A stretch of DNA of 5,425 bases from contig JBOGFJ010000269.1 in the NCBI GenBank assembly GCA_050743385.1, positions 1-5,425 on the forward strand. The letters run 5' to 3'. Each line of letters starts with the position of its first letter. Position 1 is the stretch's first letter. A program made the translations under genes and the position numbers. Below, in pieces: positions 1 through 5,333 of this stretch. The stretch comes from JACDBD01 sp050743385. GTDB taxonomy: Bacteria > Actinomycetota > Acidimicrobiia > IMCC26256 > JACDBD01. The notes below the pieces were generated by a model. That model had not been told where the DNA came from, did no database searches, and saw only the letters and a program-made list of their open reading frames with translations.

Positions 1-74
1 TGTTGTTCTGGCTCGCGAAGATCGCCTTACCGACGTCGAGCCCGACCGAGGCGGAGGAAGGAGTCACGGCATGA
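1..74 (+). CDS. 3' end of an unidentified gene upstream of ino1 (partial)
   Basis: Reading frame 3 is open from the window edge to a TGA at 72-74, giving 23 residues that include WLAKIALP and end in EEGVTA. The stop overlaps the ino1 start as ATGA, the usual four-base overlap of translationally coupled genes. Of the three + frames, this one has the highest share of G or C at third codon positions (about 19 of 23, against about half in the other two), which supports coding. One TTA codon at 27-29 is unusual for such GC-rich DNA. The family cannot be identified from so short a tail. In mycobacteria a PadR-type regulator gene adjoins ino1, but nothing here shows that this is one. The alternative is plain non-coding upstream DNA. 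Confidence 0.5.
   Translation, partial: LFWLAKIALPTSSPTEAEEGVTA
53..63 (+). promoter_or_regulatory. Shine-Dalgarno sequence of ino1
   Basis: The purine run GGAGGAAGGAG ends seven bases before the ATG at 71. It is a strong ribosome binding site and fixes the ino1 start, although the frame stays open further upstream. It lies inside the last codons of the preceding reading frame. Confidence 0.8.
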
Positions 75-1147
75 GTGGCAACGAGATCCGAGTCGCCATC
101 GCCGGCGTCGGCAACTGTGCGAGCAGCCTCGTGCAAGGTGTCGAGTACTACCGCGCCGCCGACCCGGGAGAGCGGGTGCCCGGACTGATGCACGTAGAGC
201 TCGGCGGCTACCACGTGGGCGCCGTGACGTTCGTGGCGGCCTTCGACGTCGACGCCGCCAAGGTCGGCCTCGACGTAGGCAAGGCAATCTTCGCCGGTCA
301 GAACAACACGATCCGCTTCGCCGACGTCGACGAGATCGGCGTGCAGGTGCAACGGGGCCCGACATTCGACGGCCTCGGCATGTACTACCGCGAGACGGTC
401 GAGGAGTCGCCCGCCGATCCGGTCGACGTGGCGCGGGTGCTGGAAGATGCGCGCGCCGACGTGCTGGTGAGCTATCTGCCGGTCGGCTCCGAGGAGGCGC
501 AGCGGCATTACGCGCAGGCATGCCTCGACGCCGGCGTTGCGTTCGTCAACGCGATCCCGGTGTTCATCGCCAGCGATCCGGAGTGGGCACAGAAGTTCAA
601 CGACGCCAAGGTCCCGATCGTGGGTGACGACATCAAGAGCCAGGTGGGCTCGACCATCGTCCACCGGATGCTGACCCGTCTGTTCGCGGACCGGGGCACG
701 GTGCTCGACCGCACCTATCAGCTCAACGTCGGTGGCAACATGGACTTCAAGAACATGCTCGAGCGATCGCGTCTCGAGTCGAAGAAGATCTCGAAGACGC
801 AGGCGGTGACGAGCCAGCTCGATGAGGCGCTCGACAGCGGGGCGGTGCACATCGGTCCGTCCGACCACGTGCCCTGGCTGGAAGACCGCAAATGGGCCTA
901 CGTCCGCCTGGAGGGCAGGAACTTCGGCGACGTGCCGCTCAACCTCGAGCTCAAGCTCGAGGTTTGGGACTCGCCCAACTCTGCCGGCGTGATCATCGAC
1001 GCCGTGCGCTGCGCCAAGCTCGCCCTCGATCGTGGGATCGGCGGGCCGCTGCTCGGGCCCTCGGCGTACTTCATGAAGTCGCCGCCGGTGCAGTACCGCG
1101 ACGAGGAAGCCCGCGAGATGGTGGAGTCGTTCGCGAACGGGCAGTAG
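71..1147 (+). CDS. ino1: Inositol-3-phosphate synthase (actinobacterial type)
   Basis: This cytosolic NAD-dependent enzyme converts D-glucose 6-phosphate to 1D-myo-inositol 3-phosphate. That is the first step towards phosphatidylinositol, its mannosides and, in many actinobacteria, mycothiol. The 358-residue protein is close to the length of mycobacterial Ino1. Visible motifs are the Rossmann nucleotide-binding loop GVGNCASS (residues 12-19), GDDIKSQVGST (185-195), LNVGGNMDFKNM (218-229), the lysine-rich SKKISKT (237-243), SDHVPWLEDRKW (264-275) and LKLEVWDSPNSAG (294-306). These are characteristic stretches of the family, and the lysines and aspartates in them match its active-site regions. 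The ATG at 71 has a strong ribosome binding site and follows the stop of an upstream frame with a four-base overlap, so it is probably co-transcribed with that gene. The gene appears intact. A perfect inverted repeat lies within it at 941-964. Confidence 0.96.
   Translation: MSGNEIRVAIAGVGNCASSLVQGVEYYRAADPGERVPGLMHVELGGYHVGAVTFVAAFDVDAAKVGLDVGKAIFAGQNNTIRFADVDEIGVQVQRGPTFDGLGMYYRETVEESPADPVDVARVLEDARADVLVSYLPVGSEEAQRHYAQACLDAGVAFVNAIPVFIASDPEWAQKFNDAKVPIVGDDIKSQVGSTIVHRMLTRLFADRGTVLDRTYQLNVGGNMDFKNMLERSRLESKKISKTQAVTSQLDEALDSGAVHIGPSDHVPWLEDRKWAYVRLEGRNFGDVPLNLELKLEVWDSPNSAGVIIDAVRCAKLALDRGIGGPLLGPSAYFMKSPPVQYRDEEAREMVESFANGQ
941..964 (+). repeat. 11-bp perfect inverted repeat inside ino1
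   Basis: The arms are AACCTCGAGCT at 941-951 and AGCTCGAGGTT at 954-964, separated by the two bases CA. They are exact reverse complements. The stretch encodes NLELKLEV, and the symmetry partly follows from alternating CTC, GAG and AAG codons, so it may be a by-product of coding. On RNA it could form a tight hairpin, although a two-base loop would force the innermost pair open. Confidence 0.6.
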
Positions 1148-1179
1148 GCCGAAGGCCGCAGGCATCGCGCGACCGACCG

Positions 1180-1185
1180 TACGAT
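1180..1185 (+). promoter_or_regulatory. -10 box for a leaderless methyltransferase transcript
   Basis: TACGAT fits the actinobacterial TANNNT -10 consensus. Its last T is six bases before the GTG at 1192, so transcription would start at or next to the start codon and give a leaderless mRNA. No Shine-Dalgarno sequence precedes this GTG, which agrees. No clear -35 box is visible. Confidence 0.6.
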
Positions 1186-1191
1186 GGGCCG

Positions 1192-1890
1192 GTGAGCAAC
1201 ACCGAGAGCTGGGACCGCATCGCGGCCCGAACGCGAACCCACCCGGCCACCGACGTCGTGAGCTACGGCCCCGACGGCCCCACCGAGGACGACTTGCGGC
1301 TGATCGGGGACGTCGCCGGCAAGCGCGTCCTCGACCTCGGCACCGGCTTCGGGCATGCCGCCATCACGTTCGCCAAGCAGGGCGCCGTCGCCATCGCCGT
1401 CGACGCTTCTTCGGGCCAGCTCGAGCGGGCGCGCGAGCTCGCCGAACGCGAGGAGGCACGCATCGAGTGGCACCAAGGCGATCTCGCGGACCTCGCGTTT
1501 CTGCGCGCCGACTCGGTGGATCTCGCGTTCAGCGCGTTCGCGATCGCGGAAGTCGACGACCTCGACCGCCTGTTCCGTCAGGTCCACCGCGTGCTGAGGG
1601 CGCACTCCGTGTTCGTGTTCTCCTACGAGCACCCGCTGTCGCTCTGCATCGGTGCGGCGACCCCGGAGTCGTCGGCACAGCCCACCGTCGTCGAGCCCTA
1701 CTTCAGCGAGGCGCCGATCCAGGTCGAGCGAGACGGCGAGCCCGTCGTCGTGTACCAGCGGACCATCGGCGACGTGTTCGCCGCCCTCGGCCGCGCAGGC
1801 TTTCGGATCGAGGCGATCATCGAGCCCCGCCCGACGCACGGCCTCGTGCCCGCGACCATTGTCTGGCGCGCCCGCAAGGAAGGCGTGTAG
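1192..1890 (+). CDS. Class I SAM-dependent methyltransferase, substrate unknown
   Basis: The 232-residue protein has the Rossmann-fold methyltransferase layout. Motif I is VLDLGTGFGH at residues 46-55, which binds S-adenosylmethionine. The acidic residue at the end of strand 2 is D71 in AVDASSGQLERA. The motif around QGDLADL (95-101) follows, and strand 4 is VDLAFSAFAIAEVDD (109-123) leading into a helix ending RQVHRVLR. The sequence then has FVFSYEHPL (141-149), an EHP element seen in small-molecule methyltransferases of the Methyltransf_11/25 type. The frame stays open far upstream, but that part is out-of-frame ino1 sequence. I chose the GTG at 1192 because homology-like sequence begins there and TACGAT sits six bases before it. 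It lies 44 bp after ino1 on the same strand, so read-through is possible. The substrate cannot be inferred; a link to inositol lipids is only a guess from position. Confidence 0.87.
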   Translation: MSNTESWDRIAARTRTHPATDVVSYGPDGPTEDDLRLIGDVAGKRVLDLGTGFGHAAITFAKQGAVAIAVDASSGQLERARELAEREEARIEWHQGDLADLAFLRADSVDLAFSAFAIAEVDDLDRLFRQVHRVLRAHSVFVFSYEHPLSLCIGAATPESSAQPTVVEPYFSEAPIQVERDGEPVVVYQRTIGDVFAALGRAGFRIEAIIEPRPTHGLVPATIVWRARKEGV

Positions 1891-1915
1891 CCGGTTCCTC
1901 TGGTCGCGCTCGCGT

Positions 1916-3313
1916 TCAGCCGGCGGGCTCGATGCCGCGCCCGGCCGCCCAAGCTCGCAGGCGCTCGAAGGCGTCAACCTCGTCGATCGGGCCCTCGTCG
2001 AGGCGGGCCTCCAGGAGGAAGTCGAGCGCTTCACCGACGAGCGGGCCGGACGGGATGCCGAGGAACGCCATGACCTGACGACCGTCGAGGGGCGGCCGGA
2101 TGCGCTCGAGCTCCTCCCGCTCCCGCAGCTCCTCGATCCGAGCCTCGAGCTCGTCCATGCGCCGCTGAAGTGCTCGGGCCCGCGCCTGGTTGCGGGTCGT
2201 GCAGTCGCACCGCACGAGATGATTGAGGTCGTCGAGCAGCGGGCCCGCATCGCGGGCGTACCGACGCACCGCCCGGTCGGTCCAACCCATCGAGTACGTG
2301 TGGATCCTCAGGTGGAGGTACACGAGACGGGTGACGTCGTCGATGATCGCACTCGGGTACCTCAGGGCTCGCAGCCGCTCCTCGACCATGCGTGCACCAA
2401 CGACCTCGTGATGGTGGAAGCTCACGCCTCCGGTCCCGATCGAGCGCGTCTTGGGCTTGCCGATGTCGTGGAGCAGCGCCGCCAGCCGCACGCGCAGCTC
2501 TCGCTTCGTGTTCCGCACGACCGCGATTGTGTGCGCGAGCACGTCCTTGTGCCGATGGATGGGATCCTGCTCGAGGCGCATGGCGTTGAGCTCGGGCAGG
2601 AACTCGTCGGAGAGACCGGTGCCCGTGAGGAGCCAGAGCCCCGCGGACGGATCGTCGACGAGTAGCAGCTTGTTGAGCTCGTCGCGGATGCGCTCTGCAC
2701 TCACGATCTCGATGCGTGGATGCAGCTCTTCGATCGCCCGCACGAGCGAGTCGTCGGGCGCGAGCTCGAAGGCGGCCACGAAGCGCGCCGCCCTCAGCAT
2801 CCGTAGCGGGTCGTCGAGGAACGACACCTCGGGCGCGAGCGGAGTGCGCAGCCGGCGTTCGGCCAGATCGGTGGCGCCGTCGAAGGGATCGAGGAGACGG
2901 GGTTCGGGCAGCTCGAGCGCCATCGCGTTGACGGTGAAGTCGCGGCGCGACAGGTCGGTCTCGACGTCGTCGGCGAATGCGACCTCGGGCTTGCGGCTCT
3001 CCGGCCGGTACACCTCTGCCCGGAACGTGGTGATCTCGAGCCGGGTGCCGTCGACGCGCGCACCGACGGTCCCGAACCGCTGCCCCTGGAGCCACACGTC
3101 GTCGGCCCAGCCGCGGACGATCGCCTCCACCTCGTCGGGGCGGGCGCTCGTGGCGATGTCGACGTCGTCGTGCGGGTGGTCGAGCAGGGCGTCACGCACC
3201 GTTCCGCCAACCAGATAGCACTGGTGTCCCTCCGCGCGGAGGCGCGCCGCGAGTTGCTGAACGGGCGAGCCGCCGTCGAGTAGCGGCCGCAGCCGCGGGG
3301 GAATCGGGGTCAC
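1916..3313 (-). CDS. CCA tRNA nucleotidyltransferase (HD-domain, actinobacterial type)
   Basis: This enzyme builds or repairs the 3'-terminal CCA of tRNA from CTP and ATP without a nucleic acid template. With the GTG start at 3313 it is 465 residues. The N-terminal polymerase-beta-type head has LVGGTVRDALL (34-44), the metal-binding pair in DDVDIAT (D50 and D52), RFGT (79-82), ITTFRAE (94-100), RRDFTVNAMAL (123-133) and DPFDGATDL (142-150). Then come FLDDPLRMLRAARF (165-178) and the neck helix around RIRDELNKLL (208-217). An HD phosphohydrolase domain follows, with H253/H255, H261, HD at 282-283 and HHHE at 300-303. The C-terminal part has a charged helix (ARIEELREREELERIRP) followed by DGRQVMAFLGIP and GPLVGEALDFL, the tail typical of actinobacterial members. 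An ATG at 3421 would add 36 residues of low-complexity sequence, which I consider non-coding. In mycobacteria the orthologue is called pcnA, in other bacteria often cca or pcnB. Confidence 0.94.
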   Translation of the reverse strand: MTPIPPRLRPLLDGGSPVQQLAARLRAEGHQCYLVGGTVRDALLDHPHDDVDIATSARPDEVEAIVRGWADDVWLQGQRFGTVGARVDGTRLEITTFRAEVYRPESRKPEVAFADDVETDLSRRDFTVNAMALELPEPRLLDPFDGATDLAERRLRTPLAPEVSFLDDPLRMLRAARFVAAFELAPDDSLVRAIEELHPRIEIVSAERIRDELNKLLLVDDPSAGLWLLTGTGLSDEFLPELNAMRLEQDPIHRHKDVLAHTIAVVRNTKRELRVRLAALLHDIGKPKTRSIGTGGVSFHHHEVVGARMVEERLRALRYPSAIIDDVTRLVYLHLRIHTYSMGWTDRAVRRYARDAGPLLDDLNHLVRCDCTTRNQARARALQRRMDELEARIEELREREELERIRPPLDGRQVMAFLGIPSGPLVGEALDFLLEARLDEGPIDEVDAFERLRAWAAGRGIEPAG

Positions 3314-3319
3314 GCCTCC

Positions 3320-3325
3320 ATTCTC
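3320..3325 (-). promoter_or_regulatory. Possible -10 box for a leaderless CCA-transferase transcript
   Basis: Read on the - strand, GAGAAT has the A and final T of the NANNNT pattern. It lies six bases before the GTG at 3313, the same spacing as TACGAT before the methyltransferase GTG. A GGAGG also lies one base before the GTG, which is too close to be an ideal ribosome binding site. The first base is not the usual T, so the call is tentative. Confidence 0.4.
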
Positions 3326-3391
3326 GCTCCCCGCGGCTCGTCCGGGGTGATGAAAGGGCGAAGCATCCGCGTGCTCGCGGGTCGGGTTCGG

Positions 3392-3397
3392 TACCGT
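3392..3397 (+). promoter_or_regulatory. Candidate -10 box for the DUF3499-like gene
   Basis: TACCGT within GGTACCGTCG matches TANNNT. A start about seven bases further on would leave an untranslated leader of roughly 40 bases before the ATG at 3445. The same TACCGTCG string recurs at 3825, in front of nfeD. No -35 match is visible. Confidence 0.4.
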
Positions 3398-3444
3398 CGT
3401 TCGCGTAGGGACACGCACCACGCAGCGATCGGGCGGTTGGGCGA

Positions 3445-3771
3445 ATGAGACTGTGCGGACGGCCGGGCTGCAGCGAGCCCGCGACAGCGTCGTTCACATT
3501 CAGCAGCGATGCGCGGGCGGTGTGGCTCGACCACGTCGGGCGCATCAACGCGACGGCCGGCTATATCTGCCATCGGCACGCCGACGCCTTCCTGCCGCCC
3601 CGGGGGTGGGAGCTACACGACCGGCGCGACTTCGCCCGCGTGGTGGAGCACCGAGGAGAGCCGCCCGCGCCCGAGGCGGAAGCCGCTCCCGACCCCACCC
3701 TCGACCCCGCGCTCGATCCGCAGACGCCGCTGCTCGCGCGTGCCTTCCGGGGCGCGCGCCGCGCCAGCTGA
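3445..3771 (+). CDS. DUF3499-like small zinc-ribbon-type protein
   Basis: The 108-residue protein begins MRLCGRPGCSEPATASFTF and later has YICHRHADAFLPPRGWEL (40-57). The pattern of C4 and C9, then C42 and H45, followed by PRGWE, resembles the actinobacterial DUF3499 family as I know it (N-terminal MR-C-R-GC--PA, then C--HA and PRGWE). The three cysteines and one histidine could bind one zinc ion; this is inference from spacing. Residues 70-93 form an acidic, proline-rich, probably disordered stretch with a DPTLDPALDP repeat, and the last residues are basic (ARAFRGARRAS). No signal peptide or membrane segment is present, so it is probably cytosolic. The function is unknown. It is divergent from the CCA-transferase gene and 80 bp before nfeD. 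No good Shine-Dalgarno precedes the ATG, but the conserved MRxC start supports it. Confidence 0.82.
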   Translation: MRLCGRPGCSEPATASFTFSSDARAVWLDHVGRINATAGYICHRHADAFLPPRGWELHDRRDFARVVEHRGEPPAPEAEAAPDPTLDPALDPQTPLLARAFRGARRAS

Positions 3772-3824
3772 CACCGCCCGCACACCAGCGCGCTCGCCGC
3801 GTCCCGGCCGGAAAATGGCGGTGA

Positions 3825-3830
3825 TACCGT
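3825..3830 (+). promoter_or_regulatory. Candidate -10 box for the nfeD-slipin operon
   Basis: TACCGT in GATACCGTCG matches TANNNT and lies 25 bases before the nfeD ATG at 3855. It is also only four bases before a GTG at 3835 that opens a six-codon frame. A transcript starting near 3835-3837 would have either a short leader or a leaderless mini-ORF. No clear -35 box is visible. Confidence 0.45.
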
Positions 3831-3834
3831 CGCC

Positions 3835-3855
3835 GTGACGAAGCGAGGCCGGTGA
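3835..3855 (+). other. Putative six-codon mini-ORF overlapping the nfeD start
   Basis: GTG at 3835 opens a frame encoding V(M)TKRGR and ending in TGA at 3853-3855. The last A of that stop is the first base of the nfeD ATG (TGATG). The frame starts just behind a -10-like box, so it could be translated as a leaderless leader peptide and feed ribosomes into nfeD by termination-reinitiation. Such short frames arise often by chance, and nfeD also has its own GAGG at 3845-3848, so the mini-ORF is speculative. Confidence 0.25.
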
Positions 3856-4364
3856 TGGACGTCGACTCCCCCGAGACTTGGCGCTGGATCTGGATCACGT
3901 TCGCCACGGTGCTCGCCCTCGGCGAGATCGCGGTCGCGGGCACGTTCTTCCTGCTCTCGTTCGCGATCGGTGCTGTCGTCGCGGCGGTGATCGCCTTCGT
4001 CGGCGGCGCGCTCGCGCTCCAATGGCTGGCGTTCGTGGTGGTGTCGGCCGTCGCCGTCGCGGTGCTCGCCCCGATCGGCCGTCGGCTCGACAGCCGTCAC
4101 CCTGCGCCCCCCGCCGGCGCCCACCGCTGGGAAGGCCGCCTCGCGACGGTCATTGCGCCGATCCCGGCGGGGCTCCACGAGACCGGCGTCGTGCGGATCG
4201 ATCGCGAGGAATGGAAGGCCGAGACCACCAACGGAGCGGCGCTGCGCGCCGGCGCCCTCGTCGTCGTCGCTCGGGTGGCCGGGACCCGGCTCGTCGTGAT
4301 CCCGCGCCCGATCGAGGTCGCGCCGCGAGCCGAATCGGCCCCGCCCGCGGTCCCACCCGACTAG
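3855..4364 (+). CDS. Short NfeD-type membrane protein
   Basis: The 169-residue protein has three predicted membrane segments at about residues 11-31, 33-50 and 54-73. A cytosolic linker rich in proline follows, then a C-terminal OB-fold domain of the NfeD type from about W92 to P150. Its signature is EGRLATVIAPI, then GVVRIDREEWKAET (111-124), then LRAGALVVVARVAGTRLVVIP (130-150), the usual glycine-tryptophan pattern of the domain. It lacks the ClpP-like serine protease domain of long NfeD proteins, so it is the short form. These proteins usually pair with a stomatin/slipin gene, as here: the next gene starts 24 bp on. Their role is thought to be membrane-microdomain organisation, without a proven activity. 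I prefer the ATG at 3855, with GAGG six bases upstream, over the adjacent in-frame GTG at 3852. The tail after residue 150 is acidic and proline-rich. Confidence 0.9.
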   Translation: MDVDSPETWRWIWITFATVLALGEIAVAGTFFLLSFAIGAVVAAVIAFVGGALALQWLAFVVVSAVAVAVLAPIGRRLDSRHPAPPAGAHRWEGRLATVIAPIPAGLHETGVVRIDREEWKAETTNGAALRAGALVVVARVAGTRLVVIPRPIEVAPRAESAPPAVPPD

Positions 4365-4374
4365 ATCGCGCCTC

Positions 4375-4381
4375 AGAGGAG
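4375..4381 (+). promoter_or_regulatory. Shine-Dalgarno sequence of the slipin gene
   Basis: AGAGGAG ends seven bases before the ATG at 4389. It is a clear ribosome binding site and supports this start. The 24-bp gap after nfeD has no room for an obvious promoter, so co-transcription is likely. Confidence 0.75.
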
Positions 4382-4388
4382 CTGACCC

Positions 4389-5333
4389 ATGGCATTCGTG
4401 ATCCTGCTCATCCTCATCGCGGTGGTGCTGTTCGTCGGGGCGGCGTCCGGCGTGCGCATCATCCGGCCCTACCAGCGCGGCCTCGTCGAACGGCTCGGTC
4501 GCTACAAGGCCACCGTCGATCCCGGCCTACGCCTGATCGTGCCGTTCATCGATCGCTTGCTCAAAGTCGACATGCGCGAGCACGTCGTGGACGTGCCTCC
4601 CCAAGAGGTGATCACCTCCGACAACGTGGTCGTCTCCGTCGACGCGGTCATCTACTACGAGGCGACCGACCCGCAACGGCTCATCTACAACGTCGCGAAC
4701 TTCCGGCTCGCGGTCACGAAGCTCGCGCAGACGAACCTGCGCAACGTCGTCGGCGACATGCAGCTCGACGACGCGCTCACCTCACGCGATGTCATCAATG
4801 CCAAACTGCGCGACATCCTCGACGATGCCACCGACAAGTGGGGGGCGCGCGTCGTGAGGGTCGAGATCCAGCGGATCGATCCTCCGCCCGACGTCGTCGA
4901 CTCGATGCACCACCAGATGAAGGCCGAGCGCACCCGCCGCGCCGTCGTCACCGAGGCGCAAGGCGTGCGCGAGGCCGCGATCACCCGGGCTGAGGGCGAC
5001 AAGCAGGCCGCCATCCTCGAGGCGCAGGGTCAGTCGGAGGCGATCCAGCGCCTCGCCGACGCCGAGAAGTATCGCCAGGTCGCGGTGGCCGAGGGCGAGG
5101 CCGAGGCGACCCGGAACGTCTACGGAGCCATTCACGAGGGCGGCCCGAGTCCCGACCTGGTGGCGATCAAGTACCTCGAGGCGCTGGTGGCGGTCGCCGA
5201 CGGCCGGGCGACGAAGATCTTCCTGCCCACCGAGTTGAGTGCGCTCTTCGGCGCCGCCGGGGGGCTGGCCGAGATCCTGCGCGGCGACGGTCAGACCCCC
5301 GCTGCCACCGCGCCGGCAGCTCCTGCTAGCTGA
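4389..5333 (+). CDS. Stomatin/slipin-type SPFH membrane protein
   Basis: The 314-residue protein has an N-terminal hydrophobic anchor (about residues 3-21), followed by the SPFH (band 7) domain to about residue 175. Recognisable stretches are IIRPYQRGLVERLGRY (24-39), VDPGLRLIVPF, DVPPQEVITSDNVVVSVDAVIYY and a region ending VEIQRIDPPPDVV (159-169), all close to the slipin/QmcA group. A long helical region follows from about 178 to 245, built on 11-residue repeats (EAQG at 189, RAEG at 200, EAQG at 211, VAEG at 233) that form the coiled coil typical of stomatins. The end is an alanine-proline tail. The family forms large oligomers on the membrane and marks lipid microdomains. The pairing with the short NfeD gene 24 bp upstream is a classic conserved arrangement and suggests that the two proteins act together. 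The gene looks complete. Confidence 0.93.
   Translation: MAFVILLILIAVVLFVGAASGVRIIRPYQRGLVERLGRYKATVDPGLRLIVPFIDRLLKVDMREHVVDVPPQEVITSDNVVVSVDAVIYYEATDPQRLIYNVANFRLAVTKLAQTNLRNVVGDMQLDDALTSRDVINAKLRDILDDATDKWGARVVRVEIQRIDPPPDVVDSMHHQMKAERTRRAVVTEAQGVREAAITRAEGDKQAAILEAQGQSEAIQRLADAEKYRQVAVAEGEAEATRNVYGAIHEGGPSPDLVAIKYLEALVAVADGRATKIFLPTELSALFGAAGGLAEILRGDGQTPAATAPAAPAS
4953..5117 (+). repeat. 33-bp (11-residue) coding repeats in the slipin coiled coil
   Basis: Five successive 11-residue units span residues 189-243. They begin EAQG, RAEG, EAQG, LADA and VAEG, so a small residue recurs at the fourth position (G192, G203, G214, A225, G236). The first and third units are also similar in DNA (GAGGCGCAAGGC and GAGGCGCAGGGT). 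An 11-residue period fits the shallow right-handed coiled coil known in stomatins. Confidence 0.7.

Larger units (their letters stand above)
3314..3444. promoter_or_regulatory. Divergent intergenic region between CCA-transferase and DUF3499-like genes
   Basis: These 131 bp separate two divergent starts and must hold both promoters. GAGAAT at 3320-3325 serves the - strand and TACCGT at 3392-3397 is a candidate for the + strand. No convincing -35 boxes, long inverted repeats or operator-like palindromes are visible. Confidence 0.6.

Noticed and set aside
1147..1157. GGCC-GAA-GGCC hairpin just after ino1 as a terminator
   Set aside because: The stem has only four base pairs and no T-run follows, so it is not a convincing intrinsic terminator.
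1891..1915. Bidirectional terminator between the convergent methyltransferase and CCA-transferase genes
   Set aside because: The 25-bp gap has no strong hairpin or T-run. Short CCGG repeats flank it, but they do not form a credible stem.
898..2250. Long - strand open frame (450 codons) across ino1, the methyltransferase and the 3' part of the CCA-transferase gene
   Set aside because: It is antisense to three well-supported genes, has no recognisable domain and is of the arginine/serine-rich kind that GC-rich shadow frames give.
1652..2665. + strand open frame (337 codons) opposite the CCA-transferase gene
   Set aside because: The CCA-transferase on the other strand has clear catalytic motifs. 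This frame has low-complexity composition and no recognisable domain.
3314..3421. 36-residue N-terminal extension of the CCA-transferase from an ATG at 3421
   Set aside because: The extra residues are low-complexity and run into the divergent promoter region. The GTG at 3313 gives a normal family length and has a -10-like box in place.
3815..3838. Mini-ORF ATG GCG GTG ATA CCG TCG CCG TGA before nfeD
   Set aside because: It spans the -10-like box itself, has no ribosome binding site and does not abut the nfeD start.
3852..3854. GTG at 3852 as the nfeD start
   Set aside because: It directly precedes the ATG, is only three bases from the GAGG and offers no added conserved residue. The ATG at 3855 has the better spacing.
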